Part shown: positions 33,451-45,785 of the stretch, piece after piece
How positions within the stretch are numbered: the stretch's first letter is position 1
Layout of the letters: each line of letters begins with the position of its first letter
From: Cubamyces lactineus
Taxonomy: Eukaryota; Basidiomycota; Agaricomycetes; Polyporales; Polyporaceae
DNA length: 64,000 nt
Assembly: GCA_022376465.1 (NCBI GenBank)
Contig: JACDTU010000004.1
Span: 806,001 to 870,000, forward strand
Direction: 5' to 3'
Program-made: the position numbers and the translations under genes
Notes under the pieces: model-generated
What the model saw: only the letters and a program-made list of their open reading frames with translations
Told to the model about the DNA's origin: nothing
Database searches by the model: none

Positions 33451-36172
33451 GTTCAGCGGCGCCATCACCTGCGGCGTGTTTCCTGGAGATTGCGAGAATG
33501 AGTGGCAATTGGAACGGCGCACAATGATGATACTGTGTGGCAAGGTTCCCGCTACGACGTGATCTCTCATCCGAATCGTGATGTCAAACCTTTGCGACCG
33601 TAGCATGTATCTGATCATGGCATTCATATGTCCTTCCCTCACTTCCACTGATACCACACCCGCGCTTCCAGGCACAGCCGACTTACCACACCGGTACGAC
33701 GACATTCTCGAACTCCATGCATGTCTCTATGCCATCATCGCGTATGCGTCTCCAGGTTCCCCTCATCCAGTAGGCCCGTCTTGGCGGGTTAGCGCCACGC
33801 TCAACTTCCGCGTTGCACACGCACGCGGAAACGTGTGGCGGCATGGCAGCTCAGCAAGCGCGGCAGAAGCGCGGATATCCGGATACCCTGGACGATGTGT
33901 GCACATATCCTGACGTCCTGACGTGCACACCACGTTGGCAGATCTATCAGACCGCTGATCCTCGCGCGCGGGGTGGTACAGCTGCACAGTGGCATCTCCT
34001 TCCCACCGCCCGAGCTGAGTCGGCACCTGGCCGTGCGACTGTCGCCCGGGGCTGCAACATGAAGCTGTTGCGACGACGCAGGATATCCATTGGCACGGTG
34101 TGTGCCTGTCCGAAAGGCCGATGATCTCACGCTATGTGGGCATTCCGAGCTTAAAACGGGACACACCAGCCGCTCGCGGTAGGCCCTTGCGCTGCTCTGC
34201 TGCGTGGAACGCCAGGGCTCTAGACAGATGACCCTGGCGCAGCGTCCTGGATATCTGCCGTGCCACGGTGTGGCGGCTGGCCAGGAATTGGGGCCCATGG
34301 CCGGCTCGAGTCGCCAAGAGCCTGAGGGTCTTGTCCAAATTGTTCATCGTTCCCGCACGCTCAGATCATCGTCATGCGCACGTCTTAGGCTTTCATTCTA
34401 AACGAACAGAGCGTGGTTCGGGCGGTTCGAGAGCTTCGGCGATGCCACATTCCCTGACGGCGGCTGCTGTTCAAAATATTGAACCTTGCCATTGCGAGCA
34501 ACACCAGCCGCATATAGCTCGTGCGCTTCCACATCTGGTTGCGAACACACACGAGCGTGGGCCGAGCGTCCCAGCGTACACCGTACACGGTTTGTTCTGG
34601 ACTCAATCTGAGACTTCCGACAGGTTCGCAGGGCAGTCACCCACGACTACACTCGGCGATGTTCGAGTCGTGATGTATCACGACTGCTGGTGTTCGCCGT
34701 GCATCTGTGTTGGAGTAATTGTAGGCATGCATACAGTGCACAGCAGGGTCATATGTACGTTTCTGTTAGCCGCTACGGAAGAATCAGGCGGCGGTCGCAG
34801 CCGCAGAGCGGCGAAGAAGCAGCAACGCCATTACGAACACGCCGTAGATGACGCCCTCCATACATACCGTCGCCGAAATCGGGAATTCGCAACTGCCAAT
34901 ACATGGTCTCCGAGCTTGCGTTTGAATGCAAGATTACCGGGGTGGTATGGCATGTGCTGCGATGGATAGAATTCGCATCCGGTGGCCTGCTCCGAGGGTG
35001 CATCATCGCCGCCTTCGCCGCGCACTGTCGCCGCGGTCAGCTTGTGTGGATATGGTGCAGCGCCGCGAGAAGCACAGGCACGTGTCGTGCAGAACCGGTT
35101 GGTTTCAGGCGAGCGAGGAGTCCAGAGGGAAAGCCGACTCCAATTGCGCGCGACAGCGCATGCGAGCCGGCCGCTTCGGGTGCGAAGACGGCGACGGAAG
35201 GTCGATGGCCCTATTTCGTGTGTCATGCCAACCAGAGTTTTTGCTCAGCCTGATCGATGATGACTACACGGTGGCGGCGCAGGCTTTCCAGGATTACGGA
35301 GCATGGAAGAGGGTTGCAAGCTGCAGAGTACGCGTATGATACAGCAAGGCATCGACCGTACGCTTGGATACGCGTGTGCGTGATGGGATGCGGCGTTTGC
35401 GATGAAGAAGGAGGCGGAGGCGGAGGTGTCATTGGGATCCTCATAAGAGAGAGCTTGGACCGTTCATTAGCTGTTCAACAAGGGTCGATCGTGTGCTGCG
35501 GGGGCGAGATTGGAACGCCGCGACGGGGGCGATATTCGGCGCCCGGGCAAAGCGAGGTTGGGAAGGCTGTTCGTATTGAAGGTTTTGACATTGCCCTGTA
35601 CCAGGATGCGATCAATGATCTGTTTCCGCCCGGCGTGATTGCACGGTATGTCGATACAAGTGCGTCTGCGAGGGACGCACGGAGGAAGTTGCAGCAACGG
35701 GTGACAAATGATGACAGCATGCGCGTGTCGCGCAGATACCGCAGGCAGAAGAATTCGGAGAGAATGGCAGATGAGTTATTACTGCCGGGGGCAGAGGTAC
35801 AGACGGAGCTGCGGTTGTGTCTATAGATGGCGTACCGTATATTGGGCCGCAAAGGCTAAGGGGCTGCGGACGAGGAGATGGAGGGATAGTGATATTCTGA
35901 GTGATGGGTATCAGCGCACGATGGGGTTGATACTCGGGCGAAGCGGGCGATAGTTGGCAAACAGCAGTCAGATTGTGGTGGCATTCCCTAATCTGGCTGA
36001 CTTGGAACACTCTTGGAAGGTTTCTCGGATGCGGACTCTCACACCATCTCACAGCTTCCGAGAACTGCTGCCCTCTCCGCCGTCCCTTGCCATTCCCCTC
36101 TTCATCTTTTAAATACCCCCTTCGACCCGCCATGCATCCGCCTCCCCTCCTCCCTCTCTCCGTCCGCCGACA
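33451..36172. other. Unassigned 2.7-kb stretch
   Basis: No gene can be supported. Long ORFs exist (34268-34969 plus, 35257-35826 plus, 33801-34298 minus) but lack codon bias and domain motifs, and their frames contain improbable Arg/Ser runs. The last part (36080-36170) is a C/T-rich leader before the next start. Small-exon genes could be hidden here. Confidence 0.4.
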
Positions 36173-38260
36173 ATGCCCTGCTTCGTTCGAAAGCGTCTCT
36201 CCTCCTCTCCGCCGCCACTCCTCGGCGCTCGCCCGCCACCCTACAAACGCATAAAGATAACACACCCGTCCGAGCGTCCATTATCTGATGTATCGCCGAG
36301 CCGGAGTGGCAACCCTCACAAGGATGCCTCTTTGGCCCTTCTTTCCAATGCTGATCAGACGCGCTTGGCCCCGAGCCCTCTGACCAGGTGCCACGCCGCA
36401 AATGAAGTTTGTGATTCAAACTGCCCTCAATATGAACACCTCGTGAGTGCCCCGTCTCGATCCCCTTGATCCACTGTAGCCGCCGCTCCTTCTGTAAGAG
36501 CACGCTTTGTTGCGTGCAAGCATGTTTTCTCCATGCCTCCGCCCAGCCTTGCGCGCAGCGGCAGGCCCTTTGAAGTCAAACGGTGCATTGTCCTCTGTGG
36601 TTATTATGGCTTCCATTCCCAGAGTATCGGGTTGATCTGACCGGATACGCATCAGGCGCCCGAGCAGATGCCGCAAATGCTCCTTTCATGGAACGCTTCT
36701 CATCAGCTTCTCCACGACGAGGCGCAACGTGCATCCAAATCCAAATCCGCTCTTGTCTCTGGGACCTCCGCCGCTCACGCCACTCCCGAGGATGTTCGCT
36801 ATATATCTCCTGCCACCGCTTTGGCCCGGTCACCATCCGCTTCCCTTTCCCTCCCGCTTTGCCCGTCTGAAACCGTCCCTCCAATGGCTTATATCTCCGC
36901 CGCTGAACCAGGCCCTTCGACGTATTACTGCTCCCAGGTCCCGCCTGCCAACACAAAGACTCTACCTGTCATGGACCCTCTGATTGCTACCCCTACTACA
37001 AGGATGTCTCCGTCAGGAGTCGACGTGCTGGATTACCTCTATGACGGTCTCGAAGACGGCTCATATGGTCAGTGGAATACATAACTGAGCGAACCCATAT
37101 TTGTCTGACACAGGGCGTTTACCGCAGATTTTGCTGGGGTGGATGTCTTGTCCCACTTTGATTTCTCGGCGGCGAACAGGCTGTCAGACATGCAGGACTG
37201 CGATCTCGACATGTCTTCACTGGTCGCCCGCTCGCCGATCTCTCGCTCCATGTCTCGATCGAGCTTCGATTCGAGCTCGTACATGGGGTCGTCCTCTCCC
37301 TGCGACTACCCCACGCCTGCCTCAGACAGTTCGGTCGCCACGCCTGCGCCAAACGAGGCCGGCTGGGTATCCGCGTTTTGTGACCCGCTGTTCGGCCAGG
37401 AGGCTCCGTTCGGGCTGGAAGCGAAGGGAAAAGAACCCCAACATTCTTACGTGCAAGACTTCTCGGGATCTGCGCCACTCTCTCCCAACGCCTTCTCGAC
37501 ATACAGTTTCGTCGCTTTCCCGCCCGCAAGCAGCGCTCTACCCCCAAATGCTTCGGGCAGTCTCACTGGCGCAAGGAGGCATAGCGAGCCTGCGAACCTC
37601 GCTGCGCTTCAATTCCCGTTGTTCTTCCAGGACGGGTTCTTGCAGATCCCGCCTCCTCCCCCACCAGCAGACGCCGCCTCGCTCCCGATCGCAGATGATA
37701 TCTCGCCCCCTTCCGCCGGCGCACCCTCATCGATCGCCCCTCATCAAACGGAGCTTCCTCGCCCTCTGGAGATCAAGCAGCCTAAACCGGTCCGAGCGTA
37801 CAAGCCGCCGATCTTGCGAGCGGATTGCCAGTACGACCCCAAGGACTTCGTCACCGTCAGGCGACACTCGGAGCCAATAGTGGCTTTACGTGAGTTTGAC
37901 GTCGGCAGCCACTTACCGCTCGACGCCCCGGTGGAGTCTTTTGATGAGGCGGATGAGTCGATGGTGTTCGAGAGTGCAGAGGAGGTTATGTATCAGGGAG
38001 AGGAGTCTTTCGACGACCTGGATGATGAGGCCTCCATGGACGGCTATCTCGAGGGATTCGACGAGGTCGAGCACGGCAGCCTCGGGGAGCCTCTCTTCGA
38101 TCCTCACTGGTCGTGGATCCAGCCTGGTGCAAACTCGACATCGTCGACATCGCAACCTTGTCCGACGGCGAATCTGTTCAACACCGATATCGACTGGACC
38201 ACCGCATTTGCGGGCCTGCCAGCCTCTGCGGCCCGGCTAGACGGTCTTTTCCATCACTGA
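36173..38260 (+). CDS. Acidic Ser/Pro-rich protein with two RRHSEP motifs, unknown function
   Basis: Exons 36173-36442, 36656-37067 and 37128-38260 make 604 residues. The protein is largely disordered. RRHSEP occurs twice, in the contexts TGARRHSEPANLAAL and TVRRHSEPIVAL. RRxS followed by Glu-Pro fits a basophilic-kinase (PKA-type) site and resembles a 14-3-3 mode. Segments with hydrophobic and acidic residues (DVLDYLYDGLEDGSY, FDDLDDEASMDGYLEGFD) could be activation or docking motifs. The C-terminal DIDWTTAFAGLPASAARLDG looks like a short helix. No DNA-binding domain is visible. The 213-nt first intron is longer than its neighbours and its acceptor could be misplaced. Confidence 0.65.
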
Positions 38261-38964
38261 AGGAGGCTGCATTCCTTGTTGTTTTCTGTCGGCGCGCCTC
38301 CGAACCACACTCGTTCGTTCGTCTTCCTCCTGCATCGCACATCCCGCTTGTTCTTGTCGCACATTCTTGCATTGCAATCGCTCCCTTTCGCGCAACTCGG
38401 ATCGCACATCCGGACTTGATGGTTCGGCTGACCTGTAGCATACCCCTCCGCTCGTTATCGCACCTAGAGAGACCTCGGTCGTAATCACATACGCTGTATC
38501 ATGATGATTTCATATCGCACATGCGCTTCTGTTGTACACCGAGGCGGTTTAGAGTGAGAACCGACACCGTCGCGTGAGTACATGTTCTGGGCCCAGCATG
38601 GCACGCAGCCGAGAGAGCGCGATCGGTGCAGCGCAGATCGTAATCTGGGGTGTGGGGCGCTATGCCGCGTATGGCAGGCGGCGGCCAAAAGAGGCAGGAC
38701 CGGGACCGGGTAATTGACTCGGGCGGACCAATCGGAGGATTTGAATCCCCGAGGCTACTTATGCCTGTGCCTCCTGCGCCCCGAGTTTGGTTCTCTGCCC
38801 TCTGCCTCGTCCCGCTCATATTGGGCGTGTCCTCATGTTGGTGCAGCCCTGCGCGCAGATGACTGGTCGTCTTGCGTCGCTCATAAGCTAGCGATACCTC
38901 TCTCTTTCTTACCGCACCCGGCTCTGCGAACAAAATCCACACACAACATCTTGGGCCAGCGAGG
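38261..38964. other. Intergenic region, no gene seen
   Basis: A 704-bp spacer between two plus-strand genes, AT-richer and C/T-rich near 38300-38420 (probable 3' UTR). No gene is supported. Confidence 0.45.
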
Positions 38965-39955
38965 ATGCTCGCGCGGTTAGCACAGGCGGCGTCCAGAACG
39001 CTCATCTCAACTATCGAATTGGGAGAGCGTTGCTCCGCACCACACGGCGACAGAGAAGTTTTGGTGTGTATATGCTCACTTTAAATGACACTACAACACC
39101 CTTACGACGCAACGTCTCACAGAGCCTGAACGTCGAGGAGCTGTACCAGTTGGTCAGGCCGCTCCCACACTTTGCGTGGAGCAGCGTATCGGACATCTGC
39201 TCTCGCACCGTCACTCCTGTATACCACTCAATCACCAGCACGTTATGTGATGATGTAGAGCAGCTCGCGCAGCTGTTTGTCGACCTCGAGGTCGAGCACG
39301 AGCGCGAGGCGTACTACGAGGTACGTAGAGCCGGGCCCCTATCAGCAGACTCGTCCGAGTTCCCCTTTGCTCACGCCCATACGTAACAGCCTGCTGAGCG
39401 GGACGTGCTTCCTACCCATCTCCGTCGTTGTTCAGGTCATGGGGAGCTGCTATCGTCGCAGACGGCAACCGCATTACCTCCGCGGTCCAGGCGGAGCTCG
39501 TCTGCAAGCGTACGTGCACGCACACTGCCCTTGCCTGTGCTCGTGCTCATGGTGTAACGGGATCGCAGTGCTCCGAGGAGGCCTTGGTCATCACGAACGA
39601 GGATCCATCAATACCGACCATCGTCATCACGCCGTGCCCTTCACTGCCGAGAGAATCGGCGTGCTTGATTCCCTACCAGGATGCGGCGTACGGCAACAGG
39701 CTGCCAGTCCCTACGCACCCTGCGCTGAACGACGTGTTCCCGCCCCTGGTCGCGAAGCCGTTTCCACTTGTGGAGTGTTGGCGGTACGAGGACGGACACT
39801 GGCGTGCCCAGTTGCCCCCGGTGCAGGAGCAGATGTCGAAGGGCATGTTTTCGCGGCCGCTTTCGACGCGGCGGCAGAGGGCTCTGGACGCGTCGAGGGC
39901 ACATCATGCGCGTGGACGGACATGTTACTCTCGAAGCAGCCATCGAGAAGGTTGA
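38965..39955 (+). CDS. Hypothetical protein, four exons
   Basis: Exons 38965-39063, 39123-39320, 39390-39509 and 39569-39955 join in phase 0 at every junction and encode 267 residues. The start MLARLAQAASRTLISTIELG is basic-hydrophobic and free of acidic residues for its first 17 residues, so a mitochondrial presequence is possible. The next exon is helical (LNVEELYQLVRPLPHFAW, DDVEQLAQLFVDLEVEHERE). Exon 3 contains SRRSSSAS. Exon 4 contains VITNEDPSIPTIVITPCPSL and a Trp/Tyr-rich PLVECWRYEDGHWRAQLPP. No family is recognised. Choosing the acceptor at 39389 rather than a later one is what restores the frame of exon 4. Confidence 0.62.
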
Positions 39956-40422
39956 GTGAGACACGCGTACAGGTATGAAGATCTTACCAGACCGTTCATT
40001 CGCGACGTGGTTCGTGTTCACGTTTCGTGGTCATTTCGGTGTTCCATAACAGTGCTGCATGTGGTCTAGTTACATTTATTGGGTATCTGCGTGTATCAGG
40101 TCTGTGCTTTCAATACGAGTCAACATCTGTGCAACCGTTCGTGTGCGTGGTCCTGAGCGAGGTGAGGTTCGGGATTTCGGGCATGCGTAGGGAGGACCGG
40201 GAATGGCGGTGCGTGGCTGGAACGCACGTGGGCGTGTGATAGCTGTATGCGGTGACCTCACCGCGCCTGGCGGCAGTGACAGTGGAGGCGCTTTCACCAC
40301 GTATTCCATGTTCTGTACCAACCACCGAGCTCGCAGAGCTCGTTGACCCATTCCATCCGTCAGTCCATTCTATCCACCATTCTAGACTCAACTGACTCGA
40401 AAGCGCGCAGGCAGGACGACCA
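39956..40422. other. Intergenic region, promoter of the SMP-domain gene
   Basis: A 467-bp spacer. No ORF or RNA gene is supported. Confidence 0.4.
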
Positions 40423-43400
40423 ATGTCCCTGAAAGCGCTCTTTTATGCATACATCCTTGGCGGCTTGACTTTCCTCCCCCTCGTGATCTTTGGTGCTATC
40501 TTCTGGACAGTATACACCTCTGTGCCCGTCGGCGACCCCGATGCAGACAAGTTCAAGCGAGGCGAGCTCGAGGCCAAGTCCGAAGCGGAGAACGAGGAGC
40601 CTTCCTCCACTACCGCAGCGCCCTCCGCAGCGGACCTGAACGACGTCGCCAGGCCGCGAAAGGGGTGGCTCACCGTCCGGCGCACGTTTGAGGAGACCCC
40701 TGGGGATGCGTCGTACGTCGGGATGGTGCGTGGCTTCTTGGATGCGCGATCGAAGGACCCGAAGCGCTCCCGCCCGAAGGACATGTGGTACGTCGCGCTC
40801 AAGGGACAGGTGCTCTACCTGTACGAAGACGAGAGCATGACGGAGTGCGAGGCGGCGATCCAGCTGGGCGTGCACGATGTCGTGATATACCCCGAGGGTC
40901 TCCCGGACGGCGAGCTGTTTGCGAAGCGCAATGCGATCTGTCTGAAGCCGAAGGCGTCGGTGGCGACGGAGAAGGAGATGCCGAGCGTGACGAAGGAGAT
41001 GAAGCTGGGCGAGGAGAACGTTGACGAGATCGTGGAGGAGAAGGGCGGGAATGCACGGCAGAAGCAGAGGGAGCGGGAACGTCTGGCGGAGCTGGAGAAG
41101 AAGCGCGATGAGGCGAGGGAGCAGGCGTTGGATGTGTCGACGCCGTGGTTCATCTTCGTGCGCTCCGCGGTGGAGATGGAGGACTGGTATCTCGCCCTGG
41201 TGCACGCGTCAGATAATCCGCCGAATACGTCGACTCTGGACCCTCTGAAGCCCGTATTCAAGTCGGACGACATGTCGCATCTCGTATCGACGCTAGACGA
41301 GCAGCCCGACGTCATACCCATGCGGTGGCTCAATGCTCTGCTCGGTCGGATATTCTTCAGCTACTACAGGACCCATACTCTGGAGTCGTACATCATCGGA
41401 CGGCTGATGAAGAAGATCTCGAGGGTCAAGCGGCCAGGGTTTCTCACTGATATCGTCGTCCGGGAAGTCAGCGTCGGGAACCGCACACCTACGCTCAGCA
41501 AACCCATGCTGAAGGAGCTCACGAAAGAGGGCGACGCGGCATTAGAGGTACACCTCTCTTACAAGGGTGAAGTGCGTATCACGGTGGAGGCGACGGCGAC
41601 TATCAACCTTGGCGCGCGGTTCAAGACATATACCGTCAAGCTGGTTTTGGCGTTGGTTCTTCGGGAGATTGAAGGCAACCTGCTGGTAAAGGTTAAACGT
41701 CCACCAAGCAGCCGTATCTGGTATGCGTTTACGCAGATGCCAAGAGTCGTGTTGGACGTCGAGCCGGTCGTGAGCGATCGTCAGATCACCTGGAGCATGA
41801 TCCTGAGCACAATCGAGTCCAAAGTCAAGGAGGTGGTGAGTAGGGATGTCATATTAATCATGCTGTCTCGTAGCTGACATAGGCGGACAGATACAAGAAT
41901 CGGTCGTTTTGCCCAACATGGACGACATTGCGTTCTTCGAAAGCTCGCAGTACCAGCACCGAGGCGGTATTTGGGCAGATGCATCACGTCGTGAACGCAC
42001 GCCGTCAACACCGGAGGAAGAACCGCTGCCGTCCACCGATGGTACTAGCACCCCTGCATCCGCCCCTGTCACAGAGACCTCAAAGCCCGAGGGTGAAGAG
42101 ACGCAACTCCCGCCAATACAGCGCTCGCGTTCGGCTGAAATCGAGAAAACCTCAGTTAGCGCCTCGCCTCCGGAAGCTACGCCTATCGTCCGGGCAGCTA
42201 CAGACGTGGCATCCACCCCAGCAGTGGGCACATCGCCATCAGCACGCCGGCGTAGTTGGTTCCCAAGTGTTCAGGAAGATGTTGAGACACCTGTACCCTC
42301 CGTGCCCGAGCCATCAGATATCGACGAAGGCGAGCCTCGAGGACGAACCTCCGCGCCGGACATTGCGATGAGTAGACGATCGAGCTCTACACCGAATACC
42401 GCTACACCCAAGGCCTCACAGGACGACAACGCTCCATTTACCGAGGACCCTGGTGACGAAGGTCAATACTTGACACCGGACGCTTCCCACCGTCGCAGCT
42501 CTTCGCAGCATTCTCGTTCCGCATCTTCTCGCGCGGCCTCGTTCTCCTCGCAGGGCGGTGATGTTTCTGATGAAGGGTCTGATCCTCAGATGGCCACCTA
42601 CAGGTCGAAGAGTCCCGCACCCAGCGGAAGCTCTCCCCGTCAGACACCTACGAGTCCCAGCTCGTTCCTGCAGACGCTCAAGTCTCGCGCAGGTGACAAG
42701 CAGGCGCTGAGCAACACTGCAAAGGAGGCAATGCGCAAGTGGACCGTCAACTGGAACAACTTCCGCCGGGACAACGCGGCTTCCACCTCCTCCACACCGG
42801 TCGCTGAGGAAGTCCCTGACGGCGGACACGGAGACCAGCGGCGTATCGACTCCCGGACACAGATTGGCCGTCCGAGCTACGCCGAGGTACGCGCTGCGGT
42901 CGCAGAACGGCGGGAGCGAGAACGCGCGCCTCTGGTGGAGGGTTCTTCAAGAAGCAATCAGCACGCGTCTGAGCCTATCCCTGTTCCACAGAATGGGAAG
43001 GGCAAAGAAGCGTTGGGAGCAGAAGATGCTTCGCCCGCTCAGTCACGCCTCACAGCCTCTTCCCCGTCGGACGAGGGTGCGCCGCCTCGGTCTGTGTCCC
43101 CCGCCGCTGCGATGCTGCCTGTCGAGAGAACGGACTCGCACGTATCGACGACGTCGCGGGAGAGCGCGTCGCAGGTGCTGGGCATTGCGCCAGAGGAGCC
43201 CGAACGCCCACCATCGCCCATCCATACACAGCCGCCTCCGCCGAAGACAATGACCATTCCCGGAATCCATGCAAGCCATCGCGGGGAAGTGATGTCGATG
43301 GGCTACGTCGCGCCTCAGCCAGCGCCCCCAGAGACGAAGAAGGTGCCCCTGCAGAGCGTCTACCGGCTCTGGAAAAACCCTGGCGCTGCGAACTCGACAA

Positions 43401-43942
43401 GGAGCGAACCGGTGCCGGTCTCGCAGACGGGCTTTTCAGGACGAGACCAGGACTCTGCGCAGTCCCAATCTGCAGCGTCCAGCAATGATACGGACGCCCC
43501 GGCGCCTGCGCCGTCTCCTGCTGTACCAGCGCCAGCACAGGCACGGCCGGTCCCCCCGCCTCTGCCTCCTCGCGCGAACTCGACGCACGTCCTGCAAACG
43601 AGGCCAGAGGTCCCTCGGCCGCCCGATGTGGATGCGCAGGCGCGATCGGCGGCGTCGGCTGCGCTGCAGTCTATCGTCTCCAAGGACAAGGACCGTGCCA
43701 AACGACTATCTTTCAGCCCTCCGTCTTCGCCTGGGCAGAACGGATCTGCTGCTGTGGAGCGTAGTGAGGTGAGCGCGGCGGAACGCTTGGATGCGCTGGA
43801 TCACGATGGTGCAGAGGTGACGACTTCGCCTCTGTCGCTCACACCGGTGCCTTCGTCTCCGCCTACGCCTCCGGCGCAAGTCCCGAATGGTCGTGGTCCT
43901 CCACCAGCTCTTCCCCCTCGCCGTGTACGGACATCCGCATAA
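40423..43942 (+). CDS. Nvj2/TEX2-type SMP-domain lipid-transfer protein of ER-organelle contacts
   Basis: Exons 40423-41835 and 41891-43942 give 1154 residues. A transmembrane anchor lies at residues ~6-29 ([20 protein letters not shown]). A PH-like domain with a charged insert follows at ~85-265 ([19 protein letters not shown] ... [21 protein letters not shown]). Then comes an SMP domain at ~285-485 ([51 protein letters not shown]). This TM-PH-SMP order is that of yeast Nvj2 and animal TEX2, which carry lipids between the ER and vacuole or Golgi. The remaining ~650 residues are Ser/Pro-rich and disordered, much longer than in yeast. They contain Pro-rich PPPLPPR-type SH3 ligands, including one at the very C terminus (ALPPRR). 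Confidence 0.88.
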
Positions 43943-45785
43943 CACAAAGCATCTCCGTCTTTGTTTGTTCTTGGGCACCACCGTTCTGTTCGTTGTACAT
44001 CGAATCGAGCACGCACCACATCTACTACACTACCGTACTCGCTCACCATCTTTCTCTTCCTCTTACCCGCACCTTCAGCCATCGCCTTGTACTGCATATA
44101 TTCTATCTGGCCGTCGCATTGTACCTATATACGCACTCGGATCTTCTGTTGACATCCCTTCATGCTCACATTTGCTAACATCGAACGCACGTCGCACGCC
44201 GCACGCCTCGTGGTCCGCAGCTCCAAGTTCCCCGAGTCCGAATCTGTCCCTCTGATGGCGTCGGTGACGCTGTGGGTAGAGGTGAAGGCCGACTGACCCC
44301 TTTTGCGCCTCATGTTTTTGTTTTCCCTCACGGCATTGACGTGATGAGGCTAGTCGAGGACGTACAAGGGCACACGGCAGCTGCGACATGGGCTGCCCGG
44401 ATGACCAAGGTCTCTCGGTGCTCCGTTGTCCGCCGTTAGTGAGATTTGCTCCCAGCTGAATCATGGATAAGCCGCATGCGTTCAGCTCAGGTCGCAGAGC
44501 AAGCTAAGGTGGAGACTGCGACGGGACGGGAGTCTTAGCCAGGCGCGCCACCATCACCGGCTCGCAGACGTGCCTTTGGAAATGACGCGCGGCTGAGGAG
44601 TTGATATCGACGTGTGGTGGTCGGTCGCACGACGCAGCGCTGCGTGTTAAGCGGGCGCTCGCCGGGACGATTATCATCATTCCATTGAATTAGTCATGGT
44701 CGGTGGCGGGGCCTTTTGACATGCTTGTTGGACAGTTCATAGAGGGGTGCGTGATCAGACTGCACCCACATGACAAGCGCTAGTGTGGGTATGTCTGCGG
44801 AGGCTTTTGCAGGTCGGAGACGCTATCGCTCGTTGTGGGCGGACGCATTCTGCTATGGTAATCGCGAGGTGAGCCGCAACGCTTGAAGAGATGCGCAGGC
44901 GTAGAGTTGGACAGTACGTACAACGTACATGATCACGGCAGACGCAGTGATCGAGGACGCGTATTTCTCGGACAGACGCCAGACGAGCGGCTCAGGGCTG
45001 TGGAGGCGACCGATCTGATCTGCACAAGAGAGGGCATCGGGCAGGTCTGGATCTGGACAGGGCGTGCCTCGAGGATCGCGGTGGGCGGGCGTCTGCGGTG
45101 GGGTTGCCACGGAGACGGGTGCCGTTCCGCCCTCTCCGGAGACCGGATCGCCAAAATCACCGTCCACGAATCGCCCGCCGTCAGTCTGCCGCCCGCGTTG
45201 GTAGCTCTGCCTGCGGCACCGGCGAGCGCAGGCGTCGAAAATGGAAAGCACATCATACCACACGTCGCACACAACGCACAAACACCAACTCGGGCGCAGA
45301 ACTCGACGTCGTCCCCTCCGGACGCTGTGGTCTTGTGCGGGGCGCGGCCAGAGGGCACTCCGCCGAGGGGATTCCGACGCGTATCGCGTGCCGGGCCGAC
45401 GAGGCGGGGCATTTGGGCGCGAGGACTGAGAAAAGCAAGCGGCGTAAGGGCGAGAGGCAGTGCACCGTGCCCGAAGGCCGGGTCCCCCCACCCGCCTCGA
45501 GTCTCGAGCCCGAGTCTACTCCAGTAGCATTTTCTCATTCTTATTCCAATCTCGCAATCTGCCCCAGCCACCGCCTCCTCCTCCTCTCCCTCTACCCGTG
45601 CCTGAGGGGCCCACTTACTGATTACGAGACCCCCACCCGCCGCTCGCTTTCGTCTGTCCTAGTCATCCGCCCTCCTCTTCCTCCCTCTCTCCTCTGGCTA
45701 CTCTCGCCGCCGCGTCTCGTCTTCCTGCTTCGCCTGACGGCTTCTATCACGACCACTCACGCCGCGCACACAACGGGACACGATC
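43943..45785. other. Intergenic region and promoter of the 45786 gene
   Basis: About 1.8 kb. ORFs of ~210 codons occur on both strands at 44850-45570 but mirror each other as expected from GC skew and lack motifs. A C/T-rich leader lies at 45570-45720, just before the next gene. Nothing else is supported. Confidence 0.45.

Noticed and set aside
34268..34969. 233-codon plus-strand ORF
   Set aside because: No codon bias, no motif, and it passes through sequence with features of non-coding DNA. An ORF of this length is expected by chance at this GC content.
35257..35826. 189-codon plus-strand ORF
   Set aside because: Gly/Arg-rich composition with no domain and no conserved-looking segments; lies in the probable promoter of the 36173 gene.
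38731..38760. Sequence resembling a tRNA B box (GGATTTGAATCCC)
   Set aside because: No A box at the right spacing and no acceptor-stem pairing around it.
40785..41333. Short ORFs on both strands inside the SMP gene
   Set aside because: Out-of-frame readings of the charged insert in the PH-like region; the 40423 frame is continuous and carries the family motifs.
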